This document shows, piece after piece, positions 11,436 to 54,868 of a DNA stretch of 64,000 nt. The DNA lies in the NCBI GenBank assembly GCA_951804985.1, contig OX638133.1:27868963-27932962 (forward strand), read 5' to 3'. The DNA is from Dryomyza anilis. Taxonomy: Eukaryota; Arthropoda; Insecta; Diptera; Dryomyzidae. The notes below the pieces were generated by a model. That model ran no database searches, had not been told where the DNA came from, and was given only the letters and a program-made list of their open reading frames with translations. Every line of letters starts with the position of its first letter. The first letter of the stretch is position 1. The position numbers were made by a program, and so were the translations under genes.

Positions 11436-12989
11436 ATGTATGTGTTTTACAAATAAAACAACAAAGCACAGCCAGACAAGACGAACTCTTTAAGTTTTGG
11501 GAATGAAATAACAACAACATTGTTGATACATTAGACCTTTACCTATGCATTATCAAGAATATTTTCTTTTATTTACTTTTTTGATTACTAAGTAGGGCTG
11601 TTTCTTAAAATCTAGAATATTTCGGTTTAGCTGTATATCACTTCGTATATTTCTTGATTCCTTCTGGATTTTATACAGCGATTTTTTCCCTTCATGTCCC
11701 CAACACTTCCTCGCAGTTGATATTTAAATATATTATTTGTTTTTTAAATATTAAGAAAAGAGTACAATTTGACAACTACTACACTCAAAATAAAAAATTA
11801 ATAGCAAACTCTGAATGCTAAATTTTAGAAAACTTTAAATTGCATTTACAGCATATATTTATTAGCAATAACGAACTGTTTGCTGGAAATCTTAGTTCCG
11901 CTAGTAATCGATATCGTGCTTGTCTCACTGGTGTGCATATCGCTAGTGTAGCTAACCTGCACTAGATGACGCCATAGTCACGAGACGCTGCAGCTAAATG
12001 TGTCTATAATTCGTGGACTCTTGTTCGACAACATGTTTATTAAAAAGAGATATTTCTTCCACGTAATAATAATGTACGCATGCAATAGTAAAATAAATAT
12101 AAAATAAAAAAATAAATTAAATAATATAATATAATAAAAAAATAATATAAAATTAAAAAAAAAGTAAAAAGTATATCACAAATAAAAAAAATATTAAAAT
12201 ACAATTTTTTTTTATTTTTTTTTTATGCACAAAACAGCAAAAAAATAGTTAAAACAGCTAAAATTGTCTACTCTAATAGCATAAAAAAGTTTACTGAAAC
12301 ATCAAACTGTCATTTGCTGTTTCAGCCAAATCCGGCGCTTTCCTCTTTTCAGCAAACATTTTTGCTATATTGGCAACCTTTTTTGCTACCGTTACATACT
12401 TTTTTTTTTACAGACTTTATATTTAAAGTCGACTTTAGTTCGTTTATGGGTTTAAACTAAAAAAGTAGTGTTAAGGTTAATTAAAAAGATTCGCCTGACA
12501 TTTTTCTATAAACGAAAACAACTCGATATTTATAACGTCAAAAATAACAATAACATTGCAACTAGATAGGTTTATTTTAAATCGAAATCACTATCATTTG
12601 CGAAATATTTAAAATTATTGAAATAGAAAGTTTGGGTCTGTAAAACATATTTTTATATTAAAACATCGCTTGGTTGGCTGAGTTTTTGTATCTGTGTGAT
12701 GTATTTGAAAAAAAAAACTTAAAAATGATGTTTTTCTGTGCCGCGTTTTATTGTTTATTTCAACACTGCCTGATATTTCAACATTTTGCACTTGTGTCTG
12801 AACGCAACTGAATTCCAAACATTAATCCGTATAAACATTTTTGAATTTCACAAAAACTCAGTGTGTGAATATATTTTTGTGCTGTTCGTGAGTGATACCG
12901 AATAATGTGGGTGTTGTTGTTTAACATGCAAAATAAATAAACTAAGACGCTGACGCAAAATGGCGGCACGCTAAATTAAATAAAATAAA
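11436..12989. other. Noncoding DNA upstream of the 12990 gene
   Basis: AT-rich sequence with A/T runs around 12100-12230. A somewhat richer segment at 11880-12020 contains a minus-strand ATG followed by a donor-like GTTAGC, which I could not connect to anything. The 5' untranslated region of the gene at 12990 should begin in the last few hundred bases. TCAGTG at 12858-12863 is a possible initiator, without a matching downstream element. Confidence 0.45.
12960..12974 (+). promoter_or_regulatory. Upstream ORF in the 5' leader
   Basis: ATG GCG GCA CGC TAA is a four-codon frame 15 bases before the main start. Its context (AAAATGG) is good for initiation, and it could lower translation of the main frame. 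It is only relevant if transcription starts upstream of 12960, which is likely but not shown. Confidence 0.5.
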
Positions 12990-13553
12990 ATGAGTGAAAA
13001 CAACATGAATCCCAGCAGTTCCAATCCTAATTCCAATGAAAACAACATGACCTCTACCAATACCACCAGCTCTACCACCGGCACCTCTACCACCACCAGC
13101 ACTATCACCGACATCTCCCCCACCACGCCTCACACCAGCGATAAACAAAATGAGGCTGCGCCCGGTGCGTCACATGATTTTCGTCAAAATCATGCGCGTG
13201 ACGCAACGGCAACACCGCAACCGCCACCGCGTCAATACGCGCTACCACCGCAGCCGCACGAATTGACCGCCGAATGGACAGTGCGCGCGCAACTGACGTT
13301 TGCGCGTGCCGGCGAACGCGTGCAACGCACCTACAACATTGACGATCCGGTGAATCCGGTGCGCGTCATCTACAAATGGTCGACGGTAGATGCAAATGAT
13401 GATGCGATGCCTGCATCGGCGGCGGCGGCGGCGACATCCTCAACGGCAGGTGTTGTAATTGATCCGGAAGATGATGCTGAACAACATATGGAGGCAGATT
13501 ATAAAAAACCCTATTCCTCCAGCAGATGTTCGGGTCGTTCAACGTCCTTTAAG
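12990..13553 (+). CDS. Exon 1 (coding) of the uncharacterised gene
   Basis: 188 codons from ATG, ending CTTTAAG before GTGAGG. The first 60 residues are low-complexity Ser/Thr/Asn. The block from about residue 90 to 130 is the most conserved-looking part. The exon ends in phase 0. Confidence 0.85.
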
Positions 13554-16500
13554 GTGAGGTTTTAAATTATCAAAGAAAGGTCTATTTTATATTTACTATC
13601 TTCTTTTACTGGCACCATTTATAGTCCACTGCTAAATCCCAACCACATCGACCGCCACCAACTACACAACATCACGAAAGTTTTCGTTCAACAAACTCTT
13701 CGACATTTGCTGATTACGGTGGTGCTGACTCTGCTTTCAGCGGCTCGAATGCCTCCAAAGCGAAGTCTTCAACCGCCGGCCGTAATAAAAATCAATCGAC
13801 AAATGGCAACGCCATCTATGGCACACGTTGTCGCAGCACTTGCAACATTGTAGTATCTGCGGTGGCTGATTTTCTGCCACCACCCCCAGCAGATGGCGGC
13901 GGTACTGCCTCTGATGTGTACCACACCGGCACAACGCATGGAGATTTCTTGCCCACCGAGGAATCGGATCCGTTTGTGTTCAATACGACGGCATGTTATA
14001 CAGTTTTGCCGGAAAAGGTAAAAAGCAACCATCGAACAACGATGCTGTGGAAATATGAGATGATTTGAGCAAACATTTAATTGAAATTGGGATTTAAATT
14101 GGCTGATTACATGTCGTATGAGCTACTTTTATTTTACAATTACAGTCATCGTTCTCACTTTTTTTCATAAATTTGATATAATATTTTAGTTACGGTAGAC
14201 AATTTGAAGTAAATTGGCGAGCTTTCCGAGGAAAATACGAAGTAGTGATGATCATTTCCAAGAGCAAACCAAGAAGTGCCCATTTTGCTCTTGGTCTTGT
14301 TCTTGCACACGTCTTCTTGCTCTTGCACATATACAGATGTTTTTGTTTTTGCTCTCTTAATTACAATATTGTTCTTGCTCCTCTTTTAAGAATCTTTAAA
14401 AATTATACCGTTTATATTCAAAGTAGAAGAAGGTAGACAAATTAGTAGAAACTGAATATAATAAGAATATACTTTGGTCACGGTTTGAACTGAAAGTACA
14501 AATAAGCCCTTGATTTGGGAGGTGAGTTTAAATGTTAGGTACAACAAGAGTAAAACATGTAAATGGAGTTGTTCTTATTATTTTCTTATAGGAGTTTTGG
14601 TTGGCAACAATGCTTTCAACAATATTTTCAAATGCATAGTGTTCTCATTGATGAAGCATATTAATAATTTTTGGCACGTACAGGTATTCATTTTTAATGG
14701 TAGTTAAAAAAACAAAGAAACATTTTACGTACATAAGCAGTTTTTAGTGCGTTTTACTTTTATTCCTCCTTTCCTTCCTTATGTTTTATCATCAATTTCC
14801 ATAGTTATTTTGTTTTCAATTGTTGCCATATAAACATAATAAATACATTAAAATTCGCAAATAGTACGCAAATAGTAAGAGTACTGCTTCATGTTCTTGC
14901 AGATATTTTCAAGTAAGAGTCTGGTTTCTGCTCTTGCGCTTTTATATTGCACTTGCAAGAAAATGTCGATCCTGCTCTTGATATAAGAGCAAAATGCAAG
15001 AACAATAAATTTAGCATCAAGAGATAATACTTCTCAAATCGAAAAGAATTTAACAAAAATACAAAGTTTAACTGAAAATTTATTAATATCAAGAAACATT
15101 CTTCTTGAGTTCCAGAACTTTTTGTTTTCAAGGCTATTAAATAGTAATAGTGTGTATTCTGTTTGAGTGGAATAAGTTTATTTCTTGAAATTTTAACTTT
15201 GCGTTGCACTTACTAATGCATCTAGTCTTTAAAGGAGTAAAACTCTCGAATTTTAAAACTTCAAATTAAGTAAAAGGCTGGGAAAACATTTCTCAACACT
15301 TGAATTATATGGGAACATGGAGCTATATGCCGCTAAAATGAAAATGTATTAATATGAAGAAAGTTAAGAATTCCCCAGTCTGCCATGTCGCGGAGATCTC
15401 CTATGCCTCGAATTTTTATTGAATTACTTCGAGAAAAATGTTCGATCTCATTGCTTTATCGATTCTAATTTTTATAATTCAAATTCATTGAGAAGAAACG
15501 ATATATAATTATTTATCGCATCTATATCATAATAGTTTTCACAGCAATATCGAACTTTGATCAGTATCGAAGCCAAGATATCGATTTGAAAAAATTTGTC
15601 GTACCGAGAAAACTTCGATAAAACGCATCGATATCTATCTACTATGTAAAGGGTTTTTCAATAAGAGCGCTACAAAAGTTTTTTTTCAAGGGTTTTTCAA
15701 CAGGAACGCTACAAAAGTAGAGCAACAGGGACAGAAACCACGCCATATTTCTTGCCGCTCTTTTGACATTTCTCTTCAGTAAGATTTGCCATTTCATGAT
15801 GGAAAGATATACGAGTCGAAATTATTAAAATTTACTACCGTAATTCGAATTCGTATATCTTTCCATCATGAAATGGCAAACCTTATTGAAGAGAAATGTC
15901 AAAAGAGCGGCAAGAAATATGGCATCGTTTGCTGTTCCTGTCGCTCTATTTTTGTAGCGTCCCTGTTGAAAAACCCTTTACTTCCAATTTGACACTCGAT
16001 ATCGATACGAGAAAGTGTCCGATATCGTGTGATTTCTTTTTTTTCTCGCATTGATTTCGTAATGATTTCGAAACGAATGGCATACTGTGTTGGCAATCAA
16101 AATGGCATAAACGAATATTCTTCTTGAGTTGTAGATATTTAATTTGTGACTTTATAAAAAGCAATGAGTTAAGTTTTTCTTGAGCTTCAGAAGTAAATAT
16201 TCAATAAATTTAGTATCGGCGCTATTACAAAATTTAGCTAGTATGTTTCATTATTAGAAGTTAATGAGATTCTAATATAGGGAAGCTCTCTTATTTTTTT
16301 TTTTTTTATTGAGGCTGTAAGAAAATATATATCAAATATTCTTCTTGAGTTGTAGAAGTTCATTTCGTGACTTTTAAAAAGCAATCACTAAAATTCTTCT
16401 TGATGTTTATCGTCAAAGAATTTAAAAAAATTCGCTAATATTGTTAATTATTAGTAGTTAATTAGATTCTAATATAGAAAACCAGTTTTTCCATATAAAT

Positions 16501-19500
16501 AACATATTTTTCTTGAGTTGCAAAAGCTAATTGTCGTCGTTGTCAAAAATCAATCAGGTATATTCTTCTTAAATCTAAGAAGTTAATATCTTGGCATTCA
16601 AAAAATTAACTCTAATATTAATATAGAGTTTTCAATATAATATAAAGTTTCCCTCGGTGTACTTAAATTATCAATATTTGTAGGTCAAATATTTCAATTT
16701 CCTAGGATATATTTATTTTTATTATGCAATTTTTCGAAATACAAAAATTTCCTATGTATTATAATTCATTATTTAAATTTTTTCACAATGTCCCTTTTGA
16801 AATGTTTCATCACTTGAAAGCACTTAATCTTCGCACTGCCGCACGTGCCGTTTATACAACTTAAGCCTCGCACTGTCCACAGCAAATCAGCCATATATCT
16901 AATTAATCATTCACTCAACCGAAGCTAAAAATAAACCATTTTCTTAAAAGTATTTTTTTTTTTGTGAAGAGATTTATTTTTATTTTATTCTCAATTACTT
17001 TGAAAATAAAGTTCATTAGCATTTGGCATAGAAAATGTTTTCATTGTTTTAAAGCTGTAGTGAAAAGTGTGAAGAAAGTAGCCAATTTCATTAGGCTTTT
17101 TTTTGTTTTTCGCAAATGCGTCATCAGTCATGCTAATTGGCCAATATAATTCTATATATTAGTTTTGTAAATTTTTGCTTCGGATGCCGTACAACTGCTC
17201 TTCCCTGAGACAGTTCTTCTCAGAGACAGTTCTTCCTCGGATAATTTTCTCTTCTTTACCGGACTTCTTCCAAGCACAATTCTTTCCCGAACAATTCCTC
17301 CCCTGACTATTCTTCCCCGAGAAAATACATGTTTGAGACAGTTCGTCACTGGAACATTATTTCCCTCCGGACTGTACTTTCCCGATTACAATTTTCGTGA
17401 AGTAGAAAGGGGAAAGAATTGCTTTAAAAATGGTCGATGCTTCCGAGATGAATTATACCGGGCAAAATTGTTGGGAATACATTGTCGCCCTAATTCGGAT
17501 AATCTTAGTAGCTTAGTAGAATTGCTTTAAAAATGGTCGATGCTTCCGAGATGAATTATACCTGGCAAAATTGTTGGGAATACATTGTCGCCATAATTCG
17601 GATAATCTTAAGAGCATGTTCGAAATATGATAATTGAATATTTTTCTTGTCATAAGCCTACCCGTTACATGACCAACATGTTTTGCTCAAATCTCTTCAT
17701 AATTCCACATAGTGTGCATTTGTTTTTTAAAGTGTCCATATTAAACTCTTCCCATATTCACCTCAGTCCTTCGATGACTCCGCCAGTAATGCATCAAAGA
17801 ATTTTACAACCGATGGCAAAATTCTTGCACTTCGTGATGCATTCTCCCAGACAAGTGACACCGAAACGAAATATTTTGAAGACCGACGACAACGTTACTC
17901 AAACAGTCGAAGTCCCATCGATCGACGAACGTACTTTGACGAATTACAACGAAGAGCACAACACTCGTATCAGTCCTCGTACCAACAGCAACAACGAAAG
18001 CAATACGACAGTCGTCGTGCCACAGCCGAAGCGCTGTTGCAACCAACAAATACAAGTGCATTTGGTGTGGACGAGGGAGACTCTTTTATGGTAGGTCCAA
18101 TAAAGAGACATTTTAAAGGAGTCCTAATTAATGCTGTTTACTTTCTTTCTTTCCCTCTCTCTCCTTTTCTTCCCTTGCTTATTGCTCTATTTGTCATGCT
18201 CTCTCGCAAATATAGCCTTCGTTTACCCCTTCGCCTACACAGACCTTTAAGTCTGCATCATTACCACGTATACCGCCACTGCCGGGTCAACAGTACCCAA
18301 CACAACAGAGACTTCAACCACAACATGTATCCCAACAGAAGGCGACTTCTCCATCTGCAGCTGGTTTCGGTGCTCCCGAGGCACAGAAGAAACCACGCAC
18401 TGTACACATAGACGTCTATTGCACCGGCTCCGAGGATGACGAAGATCAGGCCGATGTTGAGTCGTCCGAATCTTCGTCGGACGATGCAGCACATGACAAT
18501 CGACACGAGCTCGAATCCAATTCGACACCACAAACGGTGCTGGACAATGAACAGATGCGTCTGCGTCATCAGCGCGTCTCCGGCAAAGCTATGCCGCGTC
18601 GCATTGCACAGCAAACTGGCGGCACCACCTCCCATAAAGGCACCTCGAATATATCCTCGCAGTCGGATTTAAATCTGGGTCATGCCATAACCAAGTCCAG
18701 CACCGCCGAGGAAGTCTGTGAATCGAAACAGCTGCTCTTTCGCAAACACATTGGCGATCAACGTGCGGCGAAACTACAAAATCTACGTCAGAAATATATG
18801 CGTCAACCGAGCGATGATGCCATCAGCTCCAACTATCCGAACTCCTCGCGTTCCACTATGCGTGATGCTACCTGTAGCAGCATTTCGAGTGCGGTAGCCT
18901 CATCGCATACCGCTGACTTTGCGGACTCTTCGTGGAAGGAGACGGAAGAGCCGGAGGACATTTCCTATTCGCTGGCCAAGTCCGATAGCTTTGACTATGA
19001 AAGCTCTATTGATCGTCTGCGCATCAAACAAATGGAACGTTTCTGGTCATCACGCGGTGGTGGTGGTTCCTCCGATGAAGCGAACGCTTACCCAACATCA
19101 CCGACCCATCGCAGTCACACGCAACCTGGTTTTCTGCAACCCATCTCGGAGGTGAACTCGCAACGTAACTCACCATATACGGCAACGCCGTATCAACGCA
19201 TGGATACACTGCCCTCGGAGTCGGAGATCTTTTCGGAGACTGATGTGTTCTACACGTATCCAGGACCGGGACGTCATCTGCAACAGAATTCGCCTGTGCA
19301 GTGTCACGAATCCGCTAGTGCTACCAGCGCACCACATCTGCAGCAGACACCACACTTTCTGCGCAATCGTCCGGGTTTCTTGCAGTTCTTTGGTCCACAG
19401 ACACCTTCACCGGAACCACCGCATAATCAAGAACAACAACCTGCCATAGCACCACATTCGGCGCCTGTAGTTACCACCTCGCAGGCGCATCTGTTGTACC

Positions 19501-19994
19501 CGTACTACCAGCCGCATTTGCAGCGCTGGAAGAGTGAGGCGCGCGATAATCTCTCCGATAAGGCGCCCTCGCCCAGCAATGCCAACAGTCAACGCAGTTC
19601 ACCACAACCGGCGACACCAACACCTTCGACAACTTCATCCCAACGTTCGCAACAACGTTGCGGCAGCGAAGCGCCTCCATCATCACCGCCTATGGTTGAT
19701 ATTGTGCCGCCATTATCCTGCGTGCCGCCACGTCGTTTCGATTTTAAGCAGGATAGTCCAGCAGTAAGCGAAGCATCGACCGTGCTGTCCGGTTATACCA
19801 GCGAGTATCTGGAGAAAGCGCGCAAATTTGGCAAGGTAGTCAACACTGTACGCAAGCCGGGTCATCATGTGGGTCCTACAAAAAACCCGAATTGTCTCTG
19901 CGAGAGTTGCCAGCGTTGGTTGGCCGAACGATTTCAGTTGCGCGGACGCGCTTTCTCTTTGGGTGAGCGTCCCTTACTGAAGAGACCAACGTGA
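12990..19994 (+). CDS. Uncharacterised four-exon gene, 1019-residue Ser/Pro/Gln-rich protein
   Basis: Four exons (12990-13553, 13625-14017, 17767-18090, 18216-19994) join in phase 0 at every junction with AG/GT borders and give 1019 codons. The start is the first ATG of the open frame after the short upstream ORF. The N terminus is Ser/Thr/Asn-rich. A short ordered-looking block follows (ELTAEWTVRAQLTFARAG, near residues 92-109), then an acidic stretch in exon 4 (GSEDDEDQADVESSESSSDD) and long Ser/Pro/Gln-rich disordered regions. The C terminus is compact and basic, with a Cys cluster (NPNCLCESCQRW). There is no signal peptide or membrane segment. I do not recognise the family; a scaffold or adaptor role is only suggested by composition. 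It lies just upstream of the Pkn C2 exon on the same strand and is probably nested in a Pkn intron. Confidence 0.85.
13625..14017 (+). CDS. Exon 2 of the uncharacterised gene
   Basis: 131 codons between ATTTATAG and GTAAAA. The intron before it is only 71 bp. The frame contains the sequence CRSTCNIVVSAVADFLPPPP and stays open across the whole exon in phase 0. Confidence 0.82.
15647..15981. mobile_element. Complete long-TIR palindromic mariner-type MITE
   Basis: A ~334 bp element whose two ~160 bp halves are inverted copies. It starts TAAAGGGTTTTTCAATAAGA and ends TTGAAAAACCCTTTA, with TA at both borders as expected for Tc1/mariner insertion. The centre is CTACCGTAATTCGAATTCG. Its ends match the 10537-11435 element, whose relatives probably supplied the transposase. 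Confidence 0.85.
17416..17622. repeat. 103 bp tandem duplication
   Basis: GAATTGCTTTAAAAATGGTC starts at 17416 and again at 17519, followed by ~95 bases that differ at only a few positions. This is a recent direct duplication inside an intron. Confidence 0.85.
17767..18090 (+). CDS. Exon 3 of the uncharacterised gene
   Basis: 108 codons between ACCTCAG and GTAGGT, phase 0. The residues are polar and Arg/Gln-rich (for example DRRQRYSNSRSPIDRRTYFD), with a likely helical, charged segment DGKILALRDAFSQTSDTE near its start. Confidence 0.83.
18216..19994 (+). CDS. Terminal coding exon of the uncharacterised gene
   Basis: 592 codons plus stop after acceptor ATATAG. It contains HIDVYCTGSEDDEDQ, a helical basic stretch (KQLLFRKHIGDQRAAKLQNL), several Ser/Pro-rich segments and the compact C terminus (GYTSEYLEKARKFGKVVNTV onward) with the CLCESC cluster. 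The last 25 codons are repeated just after the stop (20006-20080). Confidence 0.88.
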   Translation, partial: PSFTPSPTQTFKSASLPRIPPLPGQQYPTQQRLQPQHVSQQKATSPSAAGFGAPEAQKKPRTVHIDVYCTGSEDDEDQADVESSESSSDDAAHDNRHELESNSTPQTVLDNEQMRLRHQRVSGKAMPRRIAQQTGGTTSHKGTSNISSQSDLNLGHAITKSSTAEEVCESKQLLFRKHIGDQRAAKLQNLRQKYMRQPSDDAISSNYPNSSRSTMRDATCSSISSAVASSHTADFADSSWKETEEPEDISYSLAKSDSFDYESSIDRLRIKQMERFWSSRGGGGSSDEANAYPTSPTHRSHTQPGFLQPISEVNSQRNSPYTATPYQRMDTLPSESEIFSETDVFYTYPGPGRHLQQNSPVQCHESASATSAPHLQQTPHFLRNRPGFLQFFGPQTPSPEPPHNQEQQPAIAPHSAPVVTTSQAHLLYPYYQPHLQRWKSEARDNLSDKAPSPSNANSQRSSPQPATPTPSTTSSQRSQQRCGSEAPPSSPPMVDIVPPLSCVPPRRFDFKQDSPAVSEASTVLSGYTSEYLEKARKFGKVVNTVRKPGHHVGPTKNPNCLCESCQRWLAERFQLRGRAFSLGERPLLKRPT

Positions 19995-20005
19995 ACGAAC
20001 AGAAG

Positions 20006-20080
20006 TTGGCCGAGCGATTTCAGTTGCGTGAACGTGCCTTCTCACCGGGAGATCGTCCCATACTGAAGAGACCAATGTGA
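20006..20080 (+). repeat. Tandem duplicate of the last 25 codons, downstream of the stop
   Basis: This 75 bp block matches the last 75 bp of the coding region (19920-19994) at 63 positions. It also reads through to its own stop (begins LAERFQLRERAFSPG, ends ILKRPM). It sits 11 bases after the true stop, so it is out of frame with the gene. About half of the differences are silent, which suggests that both copies were once translated or that the copy was made from a translated relative. Confidence 0.85.
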
Positions 20081-20550
20081 GCAAAGTGAAGTGACAACTG
20101 TTATGCTGGAGAAACTTAACTTCAATGAGAGAAGTTTGTGATGAGCAGAAAACTTGCCTGAAATGAAGCTAAATTTCAATTCTTTGAGGTAGAATTGTCT
20201 GTTCTTTGACTGTGGAATGAAAGAAACAACTTTCTTCTGGTGACATTTTGCCGTATCAACGAACTTTTCCAGAGAATACTACCAACAAAAACTTTTCCAA
20301 TACACAAATCTTTATGCATTTACCATGCATTGTGAACAATGAACAACGTAGTCCAGAAGAGACCAAATATGTTAACTTTATTAATCTGTCAATTATGTTT
20401 TATAAACTTTATAACTTAATCGTATCAATATTACTACGAATTCATTTGTTCCATTGCCTATATTAACAATAGACTCGAAAGTTTGCTCTCTTGAGTGAAA
20501 GGAAGAGTCGTATAATTCATGTTCCTCAAACTCACAAGATACAAAAAAAA

Positions 20551-20556
20551 AATAAA
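20551..20556 (+). terminator. Poly(A) signal of the uncharacterised gene
   Basis: AATAAA lies 557 bases after the stop, at the end of a stretch with no further exon. It would give a 3' untranslated region of about 580 bases. Confidence 0.6.
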
Positions 20557-20689
20557 GAATAAGTTTAGACTAAAATGTATGAGACGGTGTTTAATTTAAG
20601 ACGAATAGATTTACAATTCCCACGATGTTTAGTAATGTGCAAGAAGAGATTTTTGATCTCGGAAATGCTCGAATATCTCAAATTTTAAA

Positions 20690-21420
20690 ATCTGCAGTTC
20701 TCATCGAGATTATTTTCTCATATGCTTAACTAATGATGTTCATCATTCTTACGTTGTAAAGTTTTGTACAAGTTTAGGTCATACGAAGATTCCTCACAAA
20801 TGTTCTCGTAACAGTCGAAGTACTTTTCAATAGAAGAAGTTGATAGCATTTATCAGGTCTGATTTCTGTAAGAAGTTATCATTGGTCGGTCTACTTTCGG
20901 ATCTACTTTGACAAAGGTTTGTACAAGTTTAGGTAATACGAATATATCTCACAAAAGCGCATACCTGTCGAAGTACTTTCTTTGTAGAAGCTGCAAGCTT
21001 TTTCGCGGTCTTATTTCCGACAGAAGCTATCATTGGTCTGTCAATCTCGAATGCTCGAAATCTCGAATTGCCTAACTAATGACATACATCATTCTTAGGT
21101 TGTAAAGTTTTGTACAGGTTTAGGTCATACGAAGATTCCTCACAAATGCTCATCTCGTAACAGTTGAGGTACTTTTCTATAGATGAAGCTGATAGCATTT
21201 GTCAGGTCTGATTCCTGAAAGAAGTTATCATTGGCCTGTCTACTTTCGAATCTACTTTGGCAAAGGTTTGTACAAGTTTATGTAATACGAATATTCCTCA
21301 CAAAAGCGCATCTCTAGCAGTCGAAGTACCTTTTATTTGCCGAAGAATCTGCTATGATTTTGCTCGGTCTTATTTCCGGCAGAAGCTATCATTGGTCTGC
21401 CTACTTTCGTATTCGGCTTA
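20690..21420. repeat. 346 bp higher-order tandem repeat
   Basis: Two copies of a composite unit lie head to tail: the anchor CTTAACTAATGATG at 20725 returns as CCTAACTAATGACA at 21071. Within each copy two related ~170 bp halves alternate, marked by TTTTGTACAAGTTTAGGTCA and GGTTTGTACAAGTTTAGGTA. A perfect donor-like ATG/GTAAGT follows at 21420-21428, but its phase would not fit the next Pkn exon. Confidence 0.8.
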
Positions 21421-21560
21421 TGGTAAGTATCAATTAGGTAAGTCCTATATTGTTTAAATCCAAGAACATTCAAAGTGCCTTGTATTTCTATATATTACCT
21501 AATTAAATTTAACACAGTAACTAATTTCTTGTTTTCTCTCTATTGCCTCCTTATTCTCAG

Positions 21561-54326
<32,766 letters not shown>

Positions 54327-54862
54327 GCAGCAACACCCAAAAGTGCACGAGAGCTAATGGAATGAATGTGAGCAAAACTAACACTGAGAGATAAACTAAA
54401 CAAACAAACAAAAGAATGCCTTTTCTTTTGAAAAATTTATAATTATTATGGTAATTTTATGGTTTTCTCTCGCCGTTTCAACTAATATTGTTGCCTACGT
54501 AATTTAAGCGAATTTTTATGAAATTATTGAAAGATGAAAATGAAAAAAAAACAAAACAAATGTCTAACATTTAACTGAAACGAAAATATTAGGCGCGCTA
54601 AAATTATACAATAATTTTGTGTTTATTCAAAAAAGCAAAACAAAAAAAAAATTATATTTATTACGTTTAAAAAAAAAAATAGTTTAAGCATGATTGATTA
54701 TGATGGGTAGAAGACGGATTATGATGCTGCAAAAGATAAGGATGCCGATGATGTTGCTTAACTAAAAATCGACGGTAAAGCAAACCACTGTGTAAAGGAA
54801 GCCAAGTATATATATATTAAAATATAAAGTATTTCTTATTTTCACGCATGAATATTGTAAAA

Positions 54863-54868
54863 AATAAA
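54863..54868 (+). terminator. Poly(A) signal of full-length Pkn
   Basis: AATAAA 537 bases after the stop. Other A/T-rich matches occur further on, so a longer 3' end is possible. Confidence 0.5.

Larger units (their letters stand above)
14018..17766. other. Intron of the uncharacterised gene
   Basis: This 3.75 kb intron holds a complete long-TIR element (15647-15981), a degenerate repeat based on TTCTTCTTGAGTTGTAGAAG (15110 and 16119-16580) and a fragment of the 3895-5400 repeat (17150-17340). It also holds a 103 bp tandem duplication (17416-17622). Words such as GCTCTTGCTC recur around 14260-14360 and 14890-15000. No further exon was recognised. Confidence 0.6.

Noticed and set aside
1..12989. 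Search for HR1a and HR1b exons of Pkn
   Set aside because: No helical HR1-like coding stretch with splice borders was seen; they are expected to the left of the window.
21418..21428. Perfect donor-like ATG/GTAAGT just before the C2 exon
   Set aside because: It would end an upstream exon in phase 1, which does not fit the phase-0 exon at 21561, and the preceding DNA is a tandem repeat.
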